From assembly GCA_004563405.1 (NCBI GenBank), contig SFTH01000003.1, positions 62,001 through 126,000 on the forward strand: DNA of 64,000 bases. The letters run 5' to 3'. The translations under genes and the position numbers were made by a program. The first letter of the stretch is position 1, and each line of letters starts with the position of its first letter. Positions 32,289-40,897 of this stretch are shown piece after piece. This DNA is from a bacterium. Lineage in GTDB: Bacteria; Bacillota; Clostridia; Christensenellales; Aristaeellaceae. Under the pieces are notes generated by a model. It ran no database searches, was not told the DNA's origin, and saw only the letters and a program-made list of their open reading frames with translations.

Positions 32289-32822
32289 TCAATAGTTCTC
32301 TGCGCGGACCTCGAAATAAGCGCGGGGATGTGCGCAGACGGGGCAGACCTCGGGGGCTTCCACGCCCATCACCAGGTGACCGCAGTTGCGGCATTCCCAC
32401 ATCTTGATTTCGCTCTTCTTGAATACTTCCTGCATCTCGACGTTGCTCAGCAGCTTGCGATAGCGCTCCTCGTGAGACTTTTCAATTTCGGCCACCATGC
32501 GGAACTTCTCGGCGAGCTCAACAAAGCCCTCCTCCTCGGCGTCCTTGGCAAATCCGGCGTACATGTCGGTCCACTCGTAATTCTCGCCCTCGGCGGCAGC
32601 CAGCAGGTTCTTCGCGGTGTCGCCCAGGCCGCCCAGCGCCTTGAACCACATCTTGGCGTGTTCCTTCTCGTTGTCGGCGGTCTTCTGGAAGATGGCGCTG
32701 ATCTGCTCGTAGCCTTCCTTCTTGGCGACGCTGGCAAAATAGGTATACTTGTTGCGCGCTTCAGACTCGCCCGCAAAGGCCGTCATGAGGTTTTTTTCCG
32801 TCTTGGTTCCCTTCAAATTCAT
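32289..32822 (-). CDS. rbr: rubrerythrin
   Basis: A 177-residue peroxide-reducing protein of the anaerobic oxidative stress response. The N-terminal ferritin-like domain has the di-iron ligands in AFAGESEARNKYTYFA, DNEKEHAKMW, and EIEKSHEERY. The C-terminal rubredoxin domain has CRNCGH and CPVCAHP holding the mononuclear iron. The ATG at 32822 follows AGGAGGTG. The sigma-A promoter lies 60-90 bp upstream. Length is slightly below the classic 190 residues. The FTR-like gene follows 73 bp downstream. Confidence 0.96.
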   Translation of the reverse strand: MNLKGTKTEKNLMTAFAGESEARNKYTYFASVAKKEGYEQISAIFQKTADNEKEHAKMWFKALGGLGDTAKNLLAAAEGENYEWTDMYAGFAKDAEEEGFVELAEKFRMVAEIEKSHEERYRKLLSNVEMQEVFKKSEIKMWECRNCGHLVMGVEAPEVCPVCAHPRAYFEVRAENY

Positions 32823-32883
32823 TGTAAAACACCTCCTGAATCTATGTACCCGGAATTCCAGCTTGTGAAACTCAGACACTTCC

Positions 32884-32911
32884 ATTATATTCCGATTTTC
32901 GATTTTGTCAA
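32884..32911 (-). promoter_or_regulatory. sigma-A promoter for rubrerythrin
   Basis: On the minus strand TTGACA (32911-32906), 16-base spacer, TATAAT (32889-32884). Back to back with the promoter of the amidohydrolase gene, only 16 bp away. Confidence 0.85.
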
Positions 32912-32926
32912 TCTTGGCGCACACGA

Positions 32927-32955
32927 TTGAAAACGCAACCTTCGGCAGCTATAAT
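32927..32955 (+). promoter_or_regulatory. sigma-A promoter for the amidohydrolase gene
   Basis: TTGAAA (32927-32932), 17-base spacer, TATAAT (32950-32955), 28 bp before the ATG. Confidence 0.8.
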
Positions 32956-32983
32956 GGTAGGGTATGCAGGGGAGGGACACAGT

Positions 32984-33847
32984 ATGCGCGGCGATTGTCA
33001 CATTCACATGATTCTGGACGGCGTCTACTACCGCGCGGCCATCGACGCGCAGAAGGAGCGGCCGGACGAGGCGCTGGTGCGCGGGCGGCTCGCCGCCTAT
33101 CGCGCAGCGGGCGTGGATTTTCTTCGGGACGGCGGCGACGCCTGGGGCGTCGGCGCGTTCGCGGCGAAGCTTGCGCCGGAGTACGGCCTGGACTACCGCA
33201 CGCCGCTGTTTCCCATCCATCGCAGGGGCCGCTACGGCGGCTTCATCGGGCGCGGCTTTGACACGCCGGAGGAGTACCGGAAGCTGGTGTACGCCGCCCG
33301 TGACGGCGGCGCGGACTTCATCAAGATCATGATCTCCGGGCTGATGGACTTTGGATGCTTTGGAAGGATTACCTCCGCACCCCTGGAGGCGGCGGAGATT
33401 CGGGAGATGATCCGCGTGGCCCACGGCGAGGGCATGGCCGTCATGGCCCACGCCAATGGTGCGGACTGCGTGAAGGCCGCGCTGGAGGCGGGCGTGGATT
33501 CCGTGGAGCACGGCGCGTATCTGGACGGCGCGGCGGTGCGCATGCTCGCCCAGAGCGGCGCGGTGTGGGTGCCCACGATGGTGACCATCGCGAATCTGAT
33601 CGGCGACGGGCGGTATCCCGACGCGGTGCTCTGTCCCCTTCTGGAGCTTCAGACGGAAAACGTGCGCGCGTGCGCGCACATGGGCGGAAAGATCGCTGTC
33701 GGAAGCGATGCGGGCGCCTATCGGGTTTTACATGTGCAGGGTGCGCGTGACGAGCGGGCGCTGCTTCTGCGGGTGCTGGGCGCGGAGGGCGAAGGGATAC
33801 TTGAAGCGGGCGAGGCGGAGGTGCGCCGCCGCTTTCGGAGAAGATAG
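32984..33847 (+). CDS. amidohydrolase family metal-dependent hydrolase
   Basis: A 287-residue TIM-barrel hydrolase. The metal site is readable in order: H-x-H in DCHIHMILDG, the bridging lysine in DFIKIMISG, His in VMAHANG, His in SVEHGAY, and Asp in AVGSDAGAY. The protein is shorter than many amidohydrolases and lacks the flanking beta-sandwich of urease-like members. The substrate is unknown; relatives act on imidazolonepropionate, cyclic ureides or dipeptides. Start choice: ATG 32984 follows GGGGAGGG, while an upstream in-frame ATG overlaps the -35 region. Transcribed singly. Confidence 0.85.
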   Translation: MRGDCHIHMILDGVYYRAAIDAQKERPDEALVRGRLAAYRAAGVDFLRDGGDAWGVGAFAAKLAPEYGLDYRTPLFPIHRRGRYGGFIGRGFDTPEEYRKLVYAARDGGADFIKIMISGLMDFGCFGRITSAPLEAAEIREMIRVAHGEGMAVMAHANGADCVKAALEAGVDSVEHGAYLDGAAVRMLAQSGAVWVPTMVTIANLIGDGRYPDAVLCPLLELQTENVRACAHMGGKIAVGSDAGAYRVLHVQGARDERALLLRVLGAEGEGILEAGEAEVRRRFRRR

Positions 33848-33894
33848 GCGCGCAGGCGGATGCGCCGGGCGCTTTGATCGGGACGGTGGCCGGG

Positions 33895-34140
33895 TCAGTA
33901 TTCCCGCAGCACCAGCTCGGTGACGCCCCGGTTTGGCCCGGGGACGACGCGCAGTACCCGCGGATGGGCGGCGTAGCGCTCCTGCACGAAGTCCCGCAGG
34001 GACGTGCCGGAATTGCAGCCGTGAATGATCCGGATGCGGCAGGTGGCCGCGCCGGCGCGGCGCAGCGCCGCATCGACGGCTACGCCCGCCTGATAGCGGT
34101 TTTTGCCGTGCAGGTCGATTTCCACGATGGATTCGTACAT
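33895..34140 (-). CDS. stand-alone Smr-domain protein
   Basis: An 81-residue protein consisting of just an Smr domain. It has the DLHGKNRYQA start (the D-L-H-G motif), then RIRIIHGCNSGTSLRDFVQE (the HGxGxG-like loop, here HGCNSG) and a C-terminal VVPGPNRGVTELVL. Smr domains bind branched DNA or RNA and some are nucleases, as in MutS2. The usual H-G-x-G is replaced by HGCNSG, as in many free-standing Firmicute Smr proteins. The ATG follows GAGGAGG. It is divergent from dus with only 35 bp between start codons. Confidence 0.85.
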   Translation of the reverse strand: MYESIVEIDLHGKNRYQAGVAVDAALRRAGAATCRIRIIHGCNSGTSLRDFVQERYAAHPRVLRVVPGPNRGVTELVLREY

Positions 34141-34175
34141 GGGAACCTCCTCGGAATGGGAAAGGAGCGGATTGC

Positions 34176-35204
34176 TTGCCTCTGAAATGTCTGCTGGCCT
34201 CCATGGACGGCATGAGCAACGCGGCGTTTCGCAGCGTCTGCTTCGAATACGGCGCGGACGGCGCGACCACGGAGATGATTGGGGCAACGGGCTTTGCCCG
34301 TGCAAAGCGCAAGCGACGGCCCATCATGGACGCACTGGTGCTGCGAAGGCCCGAGGAGGGTCCTCTGGCGGCGCAGATCATCGGAAGCGATCCGCGCGTC
34401 ATGGCCGCGGCCGCGGTGCGCCTGGAGGGGATGGAGCGCTTTGACGCCATCGAGATCAACATGGGCTGCCCGGCGCGGATTGTGGTGGGCAGCGGAAACG
34501 GCGCGGCGCTGTTGCAGCAGCCGGAGCGCGCGGGAGAAATCCTTTGCGCGGTGTGCGGAGCCGTCCGGCTACCGGTGCGGCTGAAACTGCGTCTGGGCTG
34601 GGACGAGGCGCACATCACCGCGCCGGAGATTGCCCGCATGGCTCAGGAGGCCGGCTGCCGGGAGATCATCCTCCACGGGCGCACGCGGAGTCAGCTCTAT
34701 GGCGGCGGCGTGCTGCTCGGGGAGATGCGGCGGGTGCGCGCGGCGGTGGAGATTCCCCTGTACGCAAACGGCGCGGTGACCTGCGCCGGGGACGCGGCCG
34801 CCTTTGCGCGCAGCGTCGGCGCGGACGGCGTGTGCATCGGCCGCGCGGCGCTCAAGGCTCCCTGGATCTTCGACGACATTCGCGCCCTCGGGCGCGGCGA
34901 GCGGCCGCCGGAGCGCAATGCGCCGGAGCGGGTGGCACTGCTGCTTCGCCTGGCGGAGCGCCTCTGCCAGCAAAAGCCGGAAAAATTTGCCATCTGCGAG
35001 CTGCGCAAGTTTACGCTGTGGTATCTGGCGGGCTTCACCGGCGCGGAGGCGGTCGGCGAGGCCGTCAAGCGCGTGGAGACGCTAGAGGATTATCGCAGGC
35101 TCCACGGAGAATATCTGGAGCGCCTGCTCCGGACAAACGATGTGCACATTCATCCCGAGCGTGTGCCGGAGGCCACGTTGGATACGGTGCGGCGCTCAGT
35201 CTGA
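34176..35204 (+). CDS. tRNA-dihydrouridine synthase family protein
   Basis: About 342 residues from a TTG at 34176 (LPLKCLLASMDGMSNAAFR) with AAAGGAGCGG upstream; there is no alternative ATG before the domain. An FMN-dependent TIM-barrel enzyme reducing uridine to dihydrouridine in tRNA. Visible marks are ASMDGMSNAAFR (FMN site, usually APMAGVTDxxFR), INMGCPARIVVGSGNGAALL with the catalytic cysteine in GCPA, ILHGRTRSQLY and YANGAVTCAGDAAAF. Its lysine-rich PxxKV-type motif is altered to PARIVVGSGNG. It resembles the DUS variants of gut Clostridia more than DusB. Its 3' end overlaps the next convergent gene by nine bases. Confidence 0.88.
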   Translation: MPLKCLLASMDGMSNAAFRSVCFEYGADGATTEMIGATGFARAKRKRRPIMDALVLRRPEEGPLAAQIIGSDPRVMAAAAVRLEGMERFDAIEINMGCPARIVVGSGNGAALLQQPERAGEILCAVCGAVRLPVRLKLRLGWDEAHITAPEIARMAQEAGCREIILHGRTRSQLYGGGVLLGEMRRVRAAVEIPLYANGAVTCAGDAAAFARSVGADGVCIGRAALKAPWIFDDIRALGRGERPPERNAPERVALLLRLAERLCQQKPEKFAICELRKFTLWYLAGFTGAEAVGEAVKRVETLEDYRRLHGEYLERLLRTNDVHIHPERVPEATLDTVRRSV

Positions 35205-35456
35205 TTTGCTCTCGGGGGCGTCGCTGTCGTCGCCCTTTTCTTTCTGGGGCTTGCGCTTCTGTGCGCCGGCGCCGAAGAGGTCGGGAACGGTCTTTTCGTA
35301 GGCCTCGGGATCGTCGTAGTATACCTTTTTGCCGCTGTTCTGGCCGAAGAGGCGGGTGAGCGTGAGGCAGACGTAGAGTATGAGCATCACGAGCCCGATG
35401 ACCGCGATGTACTGAATGGTCGGGGGGAGCCCCTGGAGCAGGGATTTGAGACCCAT
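35196..35456 (-). CDS. small membrane protein, unknown
   Basis: An 86-residue protein from ATG 35456 behind GGAGGTTATTT. One transmembrane helix (about residues 13-34, YIAVIGLVMLILYVCLTLTR) is followed by a charged cytoplasmic tail with GKKVYYDDPEAYEKTVPDLFG and a lysine/aspartate-rich end. Similar short helix-plus-tail proteins occur in Clostridia without known function. It has a sigma-A promoter about 100 bp upstream and overlaps the dus 3' end tail to tail. Confidence 0.6.
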   Translation of the reverse strand: MGLKSLLQGLPPTIQYIAVIGLVMLILYVCLTLTRLFGQNSGKKVYYDDPEAYEKTVPDLFGAGAQKRKPQKEKGDDSDAPESKSD

Positions 35457-35554
35457 AAATAACCTCCTGTGTCCGGAATAAAGTCCGCATTGTATGCTTG
35501 TTTCTGTTGGAATGTCGGGCATGGCGGCCCGGCCGCCCCTGCGGGCATGGGTCA

Positions 35555-35584
35555 ATTATACAACAAAAACGGAAAAATGTACAA
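35555..35584 (-). promoter_or_regulatory. sigma-A promoter for the small membrane protein gene
   Basis: On the minus strand TTGTAC (35584-35579), 18-base spacer, TATAAT (35560-35555). A plus-strand TATAAT at 35637-35642 probably serves the mutarotase gene, with TTGCAG at a long 20-base spacing. Confidence 0.7.
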
Positions 35585-35698
35585 CTATTGCGGGGAATCC
35601 GCGCCTTTTTTTGCAGACAGACGCGGAAAAATGGTGTATAATGTACGTAAAGCCCGCGCGGCGGGCGAGGTGTACATCATATCAGGAGGTCATACAAC

Positions 35699-36142
35699 AT
35701 GCTTAAAGGAATTCCGAAGATTCTGCCCCCCGAGCTTCTGAAGGTGCTCTGCGAGATGGGCCACGGCGACGAGCTGACCATCGGAGACGGCAACTTCCCC
35801 GGTCACACCAACGCGAAGGTTGAGATCCGCATGGACGGCCACAACGTGCCCGAGATTCTGGAGGCCATTCTCAAGGTGATGCCCCTGGATACCTATGTGG
35901 AGCATCCGGTGATGCTGATGGCGAAGGTTCCGGGCGACACCGTGGAGACGCCCATCTGGGACGTCTACAAGGACATCGTGTCGAAGTACGATTCCCGCGG
36001 CGCGGCCTGCTTCGGCGAGATCGAGCGCGGCGCGTTCTACGACCGCACCCGCGAGAAGTCCTGCGTGGTCATCATGTCCGGCGAATCTGCGCTGTATGCT
36101 AACATCATTCTGAAGAAGGGCGTCATTACGGACGCGGAATGA
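35699..36142 (+). CDS. RbsD/FucU family sugar mutarotase (L-fucose mutarotase-like)
   Basis: A 147-residue cytosolic protein that interconverts anomers of a free sugar. The FucU pattern is LKGIPKILPPELLKVLCEMGHGDELTI, with the catalytic His in GHGDE, then DGNFPG, and the C-terminal ESALYANIILKKGVI resembling the Y-x-N-I-I-L-x-x-G-V motif. FucU is normally 140-150 residues. With the sugar ABC importer and interrupted rbsD in this window it suggests that free fucose, ribose or a related sugar is used. AGGAGG precedes the ATG. Single gene; a terminator follows. Confidence 0.9.
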   Translation: MLKGIPKILPPELLKVLCEMGHGDELTIGDGNFPGHTNAKVEIRMDGHNVPEILEAILKVMPLDTYVEHPVMLMAKVPGDTVETPIWDVYKDIVSKYDSRGAACFGEIERGAFYDRTREKSCVVIMSGESALYANIILKKGVITDAE

Positions 36143-36151
36143 GGAGACTGG

Positions 36152-36195
36152 AAAAAAAGGCGCGCCGTCCTTCCCATGAGGGAGGGACGGCGTGC
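36152..36195 (-). terminator. bidirectional intrinsic terminator
   Basis: A near-perfect stem (36159-36173 with 36181-36195) lies between the convergent mutarotase and LysR genes. On the minus strand seven Ts follow directly (36152-36158 region), a strong terminator for lysR; on the plus strand CTTTGCG follows, weaker. Confidence 0.85.
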
Positions 36196-36266
36196 CCTTT
36201 GCGCGTTTGCTTCTGCGCCTTCGGTTATTTTACGGTTCCGCGCCGCAGCGGAAATCCGCGCTTTTT

Positions 36267-37175
36267 TTATTCCTCCTCAGTGCCGACGGGGGCGATGTTG
36301 GCGAGGATGAAGTCGTGGAAGGCGCTCTGTATGGGAGAGAGGTATTTCTTCTTGGAGACGAAGTAGAGATGGTGGGGCATGGTCCCCTCCAGGGGGAAGG
36401 AGAGCAGGCGGCCCGAGGAGACGAATTCGCCCACGGCCACCTCCGAGAGCACGGAGATGCCGATGCCGTCGGCCACCAGCTGCTTGATGGTTTCGGTATC
36501 GTCGATGGCTGCGGCCACCTGAAGCTTCACGCCCGGAAGGTTCTGCTTCACCCACCGCAAAAACTCCTGCTGGAGTGCGGAGCTGCTGCTCCGGGTGATG
36601 ACCCGCTCCGTGCCGAAGAGCTCGACGGGAAAGGGCTTGCCCTGAAGCTCGCGGAAGCGCTGCGTGTTGGGCGTAATGATCACGAGGCTGGCGGAATTGT
36701 AGCGGCGGACGCTGTAATCCGAGTCCATGATCTTCATGTTGCAGAACGCGAACTGGAAGCCGCCAGCCCGGAGCTTGCCCAGAATTTCTGAATTGTAGCA
36801 GACGGTGATGTTGAAGCTCACGTCGGGGTGCTGCTTTTCAAATTCGGCGATGCGCTTTGCCAGATAGTAGCGGCTGGTGTAGGGCGTGGCGACGATGTTG
36901 ATGGTGTGCTCGTCCTGATCCGCCCGGCTGAGGGCGAACATGCTGTCGCGGTTGAGCTTGAGCATCTGGCGGGCGTAGGAATAGAAGGTGCGTCCATCCG
37001 CGCTCAGCTCCATGCTGCGCGTGGTGCGGTTGAGAAGGCGCGTGCCCAGCTCCGATTCCAGATTGCGTATGTGAATGGTCACCATGGACTGAGAGAGCTG
37101 CAAACGCGCAGCGGCGTTGGAAAAGCTTCCCTCATCCACAACGGCCACAAATGATTCAAGCTGTTTGAAATCCAT
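36267..37175 (-). CDS. LysR-family transcriptional regulator
   Basis: A 302-residue regulator. The N-terminal winged helix-turn-helix (residues 1-60: MDFKQLESFVAVVDEGSFSN, then AARLQLSQSMVTIHIRNLE, LGTRLLNRTTRSMELS) is canonical. The C-terminal co-inducer domain (about 90-295) has INIVATPYTSRYYLAKRIAEF and DGIGISVLSEVAVGE. The pattern is closest to CysL/CbbR-type members, but the effector is not predictable. The gene ends at a strong terminator; its promoter should lie between 37176 and 37260, which is AT-rich. No target operon is divergent; the neighbour is a surface protein gene on the other strand. Confidence 0.93.
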   Translation of the reverse strand: MDFKQLESFVAVVDEGSFSNAAARLQLSQSMVTIHIRNLESELGTRLLNRTTRSMELSADGRTFYSYARQMLKLNRDSMFALSRADQDEHTINIVATPYTSRYYLAKRIAEFEKQHPDVSFNITVCYNSEILGKLRAGGFQFAFCNMKIMDSDYSVRRYNSASLVIITPNTQRFRELQGKPFPVELFGTERVITRSSSSALQQEFLRWVKQNLPGVKLQVAAAIDDTETIKQLVADGIGISVLSEVAVGEFVSSGRLLSFPLEGTMPHHLYFVSKKKYLSPIQSAFHDFILANIAPVGTEEE

Positions 37176-37416
37176 CGCTCCAACTCCCTTGTAGGATTAT
37201 TGAAAATCTTAATCAATTATATATGAAATATGAAGTTTTGTCAATGCTGATGTGCGGGCAATCGAAGCGTCGGAGGGTGCGCCTCCGCCCGGCGTTTCGG
37301 GATGACTCCGCCTTCGGAGGCGCGAAAGCGGTTCGGAACGAAAGTGGGGCAAGCGAAGGCGGCGGGCCCGCTTCTGCCGGTCGACAGATTTCGACCTTCC
37401 ATTTTCCGCCCCTTTC

Positions 37417-37425
37417 TGCTATAAT
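37417..37425 (+). promoter_or_regulatory. extended -10 promoter for the basic-anchor surface protein
   Basis: TG-C-TATAAT at 37417-37425, with a weak TTCCAT 17 bases upstream, 23 bp before the ATG. Confidence 0.55.
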
Positions 37426-37448
37426 GCACATACATGGAGGTGGATTCA

Positions 37449-38225
37449 ATGGCGTCCAAAAAAGCAATGCTGCGGCGCAGGCGCAGGCGGCGCAGACGGA
37501 TACTTGCGGCAGCGCTGACGCTCGCCGTCGTGGCGGCGGTGGCGGCGATCCTCCTGCTGCACGGGCCCGCGGCAGATGAAGCTGTGCCTGCGGCCTTTCC
37601 GGAGCCGACGCAGGCGGCGACCGCGGTTCCAACGCCCGAACCGACCCCGGAAGTCACGCCGGAGCCCACGCCCGAGCCCACACAGGAGGTGTACATACCG
37701 ATTCACCTGTATGCGCCGGACGGAAGCGGTACGCGGTACCGACTGACGGAATATGTGTGCAACTGGAGGAAGGGCAAGGATATCGACTGCTTTGAGGCGC
37801 TCGTCTCCGACGCGGAAACGCTGACGGGAAAGAACTTCCTCTCCATATGCAAGGAGGCCTGGATGACCCTGCCCGACCCCTATGTCATGCGCATCGGCTA
37901 TACCCTCCGCTACACCCTTTCGGATGGACAGACGGTGAATCTGGTGATCCGCTCGCCGGGCGACATCTCCCACACGGAGTATGTGGAGTGCTATCTGTAC
38001 GACGATGTGCACCAGAAGGGAGGGTTCTACACCCATCTGAGCGAGAGCCAGATGAACGAGAATACGCTGATCACCTCCATCAAGATCACCTGCGGCGATC
38101 GGATCGGACAGGTCGAGGAAATGTGGCTCGGCGCGTTCCTGTACGACTCTGAGGAGCGGTTTGACGAAACGGGCCGCTACATCGGGCCCTGGTACAGCGA
38201 AATTCCCATCCGGCGCAAGGCCTGA
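37449..38225 (+). CDS. signal-anchored extracytoplasmic protein with Pro/Thr linker, unknown
   Basis: A 258-residue protein from ATG 37449 (GGAGGTGGATTC upstream). The N-terminus is strongly basic (KKAMLRRRRRRRRR), one hydrophobic helix follows at about 22-42, then a linker of PTPEPTPE-type repeats (about 55-80) and a C-terminal domain of about 175 residues beginning VYIPIHLYAPDGSGTRY. The design, a poly-Arg anchor plus proline linker plus outer domain, matches the protein at 12686-13828, but the outer domains differ. Secreted or wall-facing role inferred. A terminator follows 70 bp after the stop. Confidence 0.65.
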   Translation: MASKKAMLRRRRRRRRRILAAALTLAVVAAVAAILLLHGPAADEAVPAAFPEPTQAATAVPTPEPTPEVTPEPTPEPTQEVYIPIHLYAPDGSGTRYRLTEYVCNWRKGKDIDCFEALVSDAETLTGKNFLSICKEAWMTLPDPYVMRIGYTLRYTLSDGQTVNLVIRSPGDISHTEYVECYLYDDVHQKGGFYTHLSESQMNENTLITSIKITCGDRIGQVEEMWLGAFLYDSEERFDETGRYIGPWYSEIPIRRKA

Positions 38226-40771
38226 TCCGACGCCGGAGAACCGGGAATACAGGCGGACGCGGCAGCATGGATCTGAGCGTACGCCCATACAGACAGGGGC
38301 TGTCTCCGAAGCGGCAAACAGAGCCGCACGGGGCAGCCCCCTTCATTTTGCTGCTCCGGGACTTTGCACTTCCGTCCGTCCGCAGACCTGTTACACTGAG
38401 CCTGCGGGCCTTGCCGGGCGACTGCCTGCGCCGGCGAAAGCCGCGCCTGGGAATCCCCGCCGAACATGCGGTTGAGCAGGCCGCCCGGGGAGTAGGAGAC
38501 GGAGGCGCTCTCCAGACCGGTGAGCAGGGAACCGCTCTCGTAGAGCAGGTGGTGGCGGGGGAGCACAGAGTAGGTGTAGGCGCGGTCGGTGCTGGCCTGG
38601 GTGTCCGACCAGACGATCACGTTGCCCGCGTCCGCCCGGAGCACGGCGGCGACCTCCGTGTCGCCGCCGCTCTTGCGCAGCACCAGATAATCCGCTGCAC
38701 CGGAGCGGGAGGTGAAGGCCAAAGCGGGTGGATCGCCGCTCTCGGAGAGGAGCATCAGATCGTCCACCGGCTCCGGAGCGTTCCATAGTTCGGAGACGGC
38801 GGAGGGGGCCCTGTCCGGGGGAAACCATTCAACCTGCACGTATTCCTCCGGCGTGTTGGATGCGGCCAGGCGCACGACCTTTTCCTCGGAGAGGGCCGCG
38901 CGGTCGATCTTCAGCGGAACGAGGTTCTCCGGGGCGGCAAAGTCCCGCCCGCTCAGGGCGGAGGAGACGCGGGCGATGAGCGCCGCGCAGAGCCGGGCGG
39001 GGTAGCTGCTGCCGCCGGCGTAGTCCGGCAGGGCGTGGCGCGCGTCCGGCTCGTCGAAGCCCATCCACACCGCGACCGCGAGATCCGGCGTGCAGGCCAC
39101 CGTCCAGATGTCCCGGTTGCCGCCGCCGGACTCGCCCACGGTGCCCGTCTTTCCCGCCACGGGAACGCCCGCTGTGGACAGGGCCTTTGCGCTGCCGGTG
39201 ATGGCGGCGGTTTTGAGCATGTCTGTAACCAGAAAGGCGGTCTGGGGACTGACGGCTGCTTCGCTCGGCGCGGGCGCCTCGTAGAGCAGACGGCCCCGGT
39301 TGTCGGTGATGCGGCGGATGACGTGGGGCTCCACACGGGTTCCACCGTTGGCCAGGGCGCAGTAGGCCGCGCAGAGCCGCGCCGGGGATACGCCGTTGGT
39401 CATGGAGCCCAGGGAGAGGGAGAGGTTGACGTCCTGAGCGGCCAGAGGTATGCCGAACTTCGCCATGGCGTTGCGCACGCGCTGCATGCCGATCAGATCC
39501 GCGAGATCCACCGTCGCCACGTTCAGCGAGCGGGAGAGGGCCTCCCGCAGCGTCACCGTGCCGTAATACTTGCCGCCCACGTTCCCGGGAAGATACTTTC
39601 CGGGGAACTCCCGCTGCACGTCCTCGATCATGGAGCAGGGGAGAAAGCCCATGTCCTCGATGGCGGCGGCGTAGGTGGAGACGGGCTTGATGGCGGAGCC
39701 GGGCTGGCGCTGGGCCTGGGTGGCGCGGTTGAGTCCACGTCGCACGTCGTAGCTGCGGCCTCCGATCACGGCGGCAATCTCTCCGGTGGCGGGATCCAGG
39801 GCGATGAGCGCTGCCTGAACGGGCGTGCCATCGGCGGCAGGGTCGGGAAAGTTTGCGCCGCTATCAAAGAGCGCCTCGGCGACCTGCTGGAAGTCCGTAC
39901 GCAGGCCGGTGTAGATGTGCAGCCCCGCGGAGAGGATCTCCTCCGCCTCCAGGCCGAGGGCGGCTTCCGCCTCCAGCAGCACCTGATCCATGTACCAGCC
40001 GTCCGCGCCCGCGTCCACGGCCTGGGCCTTCAGGCGCAGCGGCTCGGCGGCGGCGCTTTCGAGCGCTTCCGGGGCGATGAGGCCCTGCTCCGCCATGGCG
40101 GCGAGGATGTGGTCCCGGCGGGAGACGGCGTTCTCCGGATGCAGGTGGGGCGCGTACTTCGAGGGAGACTTGATGATGCCAGCCAGAAGCGCGCCCTCGG
40201 CGAGGGTGAGCTCCCCGGGGACCTTGCCAAAGTAAGCCTCGGCAGCCGCGCCGATGCCGTAGGCGCCGTTGCCAAAGTAGACGGTGTTCAGATAGGCCTC
40301 CAGGATTTCCTCCTTGGAGAGCACCTTTTCCAGTTGACAGGCGAGCACGATCTCCTGCGCCTTGCGGGAGATCGTCTTGTCGCTGGTCAGGTGGGTGAGC
40401 TTGATGAGCTGTTGGGTGATGGTCGAGGCGCCCTGCTCGAAGCTCCGGGTCTTCAGATCGTGCCAGAGCGCGCCGAAGATGCGCTTGAGGTCGAAGCCGT
40501 GATGGCTGTAGAAGCGCTGGTCCTCGGCGGCGATGAAGGCATTGACGACATCCCCGGGCACGTCCTTCAATTCCACATAGCGGCGGTTGGCGGCGGCGTA
40601 GAGCGCGCCGGCACTCTGGCCGTTCGCGTCGAAGACCACGGTGCTCTCGGGCGTGGCGCGGATGCGGTTGAGATCCAGCCGCTGCCAGTTGGGCAGATCC
40701 AGCTGCCAGAGCGCGAGACCCAGCGCCGTCACCAGCAGCGCGACGAGGGCAATGACGATCCATTTGCGCAT
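38177..40771 (-). CDS. class A penicillin-binding protein (PBP1A type)
   Basis: About 864 residues: bifunctional peptidoglycan glycosyltransferase/transpeptidase. One N-terminal transmembrane helix (5-23). GT51 domain has AAEDQRFYSHHG with the catalytic Glu, GASTITQQL and the KAQEIVLACQLEKVLSKEEI block. Transpeptidase has SAIK in PGSAIKPVSTY, SLN in SRSLNVAT and KTG in VAGKTGTVGESG. A fibronectin-like region follows (about 650-750). Odd: after NRMFGGDSQ the last 100 or so residues look non-coding (Cys/Gln-rich), run through the hairpin terminator at 38296-38350 and overlap the convergent gene by 49 bp. A one-base frameshift near 38440 would end the protein at a TAA at 38391. It is divergent from the spoIIA operon. 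Confidence 0.9.
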   Translation of the reverse strand: MRKWIVIALVALLVTALGLALWQLDLPNWQRLDLNRIRATPESTVVFDANGQSAGALYAAANRRYVELKDVPGDVVNAFIAAEDQRFYSHHGFDLKRIFGALWHDLKTRSFEQGASTITQQLIKLTHLTSDKTISRKAQEIVLACQLEKVLSKEEILEAYLNTVYFGNGAYGIGAAAEAYFGKVPGELTLAEGALLAGIIKSPSKYAPHLHPENAVSRRDHILAAMAEQGLIAPEALESAAAEPLRLKAQAVDAGADGWYMDQVLLEAEAALGLEAEEILSAGLHIYTGLRTDFQQVAEALFDSGANFPDPAADGTPVQAALIALDPATGEIAAVIGGRSYDVRRGLNRATQAQRQPGSAIKPVSTYAAAIEDMGFLPCSMIEDVQREFPGKYLPGNVGGKYYGTVTLREALSRSLNVATVDLADLIGMQRVRNAMAKFGIPLAAQDVNLSLSLGSMTNGVSPARLCAAYCALANGGTRVEPHVIRRITDNRGRLLYEAPAPSEAAVSPQTAFLVTDMLKTAAITGSAKALSTAGVPVAGKTGTVGESGGGNRDIWTVACTPDLAVAVWMGFDEPDARHALPDYAGGSSYPARLCAALIARVSSALSGRDFAAPENLVPLKIDRAALSEEKVVRLAASNTPEEYVQVEWFPPDRAPSAVSELWNAPEPVDDLMLLSESGDPPALAFTSRSGAADYLVLRKSGGDTEVAAVLRADAGNVIVWSDTQASTDRAYTYSVLPRHHLLYESGSLLTGLESASVSYSPGGLLNRMFGGDSQARLSPAQAVARQGPQAQCNRSADGRKCKVPEQQNEGGCPVRLCLPLRRQPLSVWAYAQIHAAASACIPGSPASDQALRRMGISLYQGPM
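38296..38350 (+). terminator. terminator of the surface-protein gene
   Basis: GGGGCTG (38296-38302) pairs with CAGCCCC (38334-38340), with inner GCGGC/GCCGC, followed by CTTCATTTTG. It lies inside the apparent 3' end of the convergent PBP reading frame. Confidence 0.7.
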
Positions 40772-40897
40772 GAGAAAACCCGCCTTTCCACAGGATGCCC
40801 CTTAGCATTGCCGGAAAACGGTGGAATTAGACATCTTTTCCTGCGGCGAAAGGGTCGAACGAAACCGCCGGTTCGCCCAAAGCGGTGCTTTTTCGCG

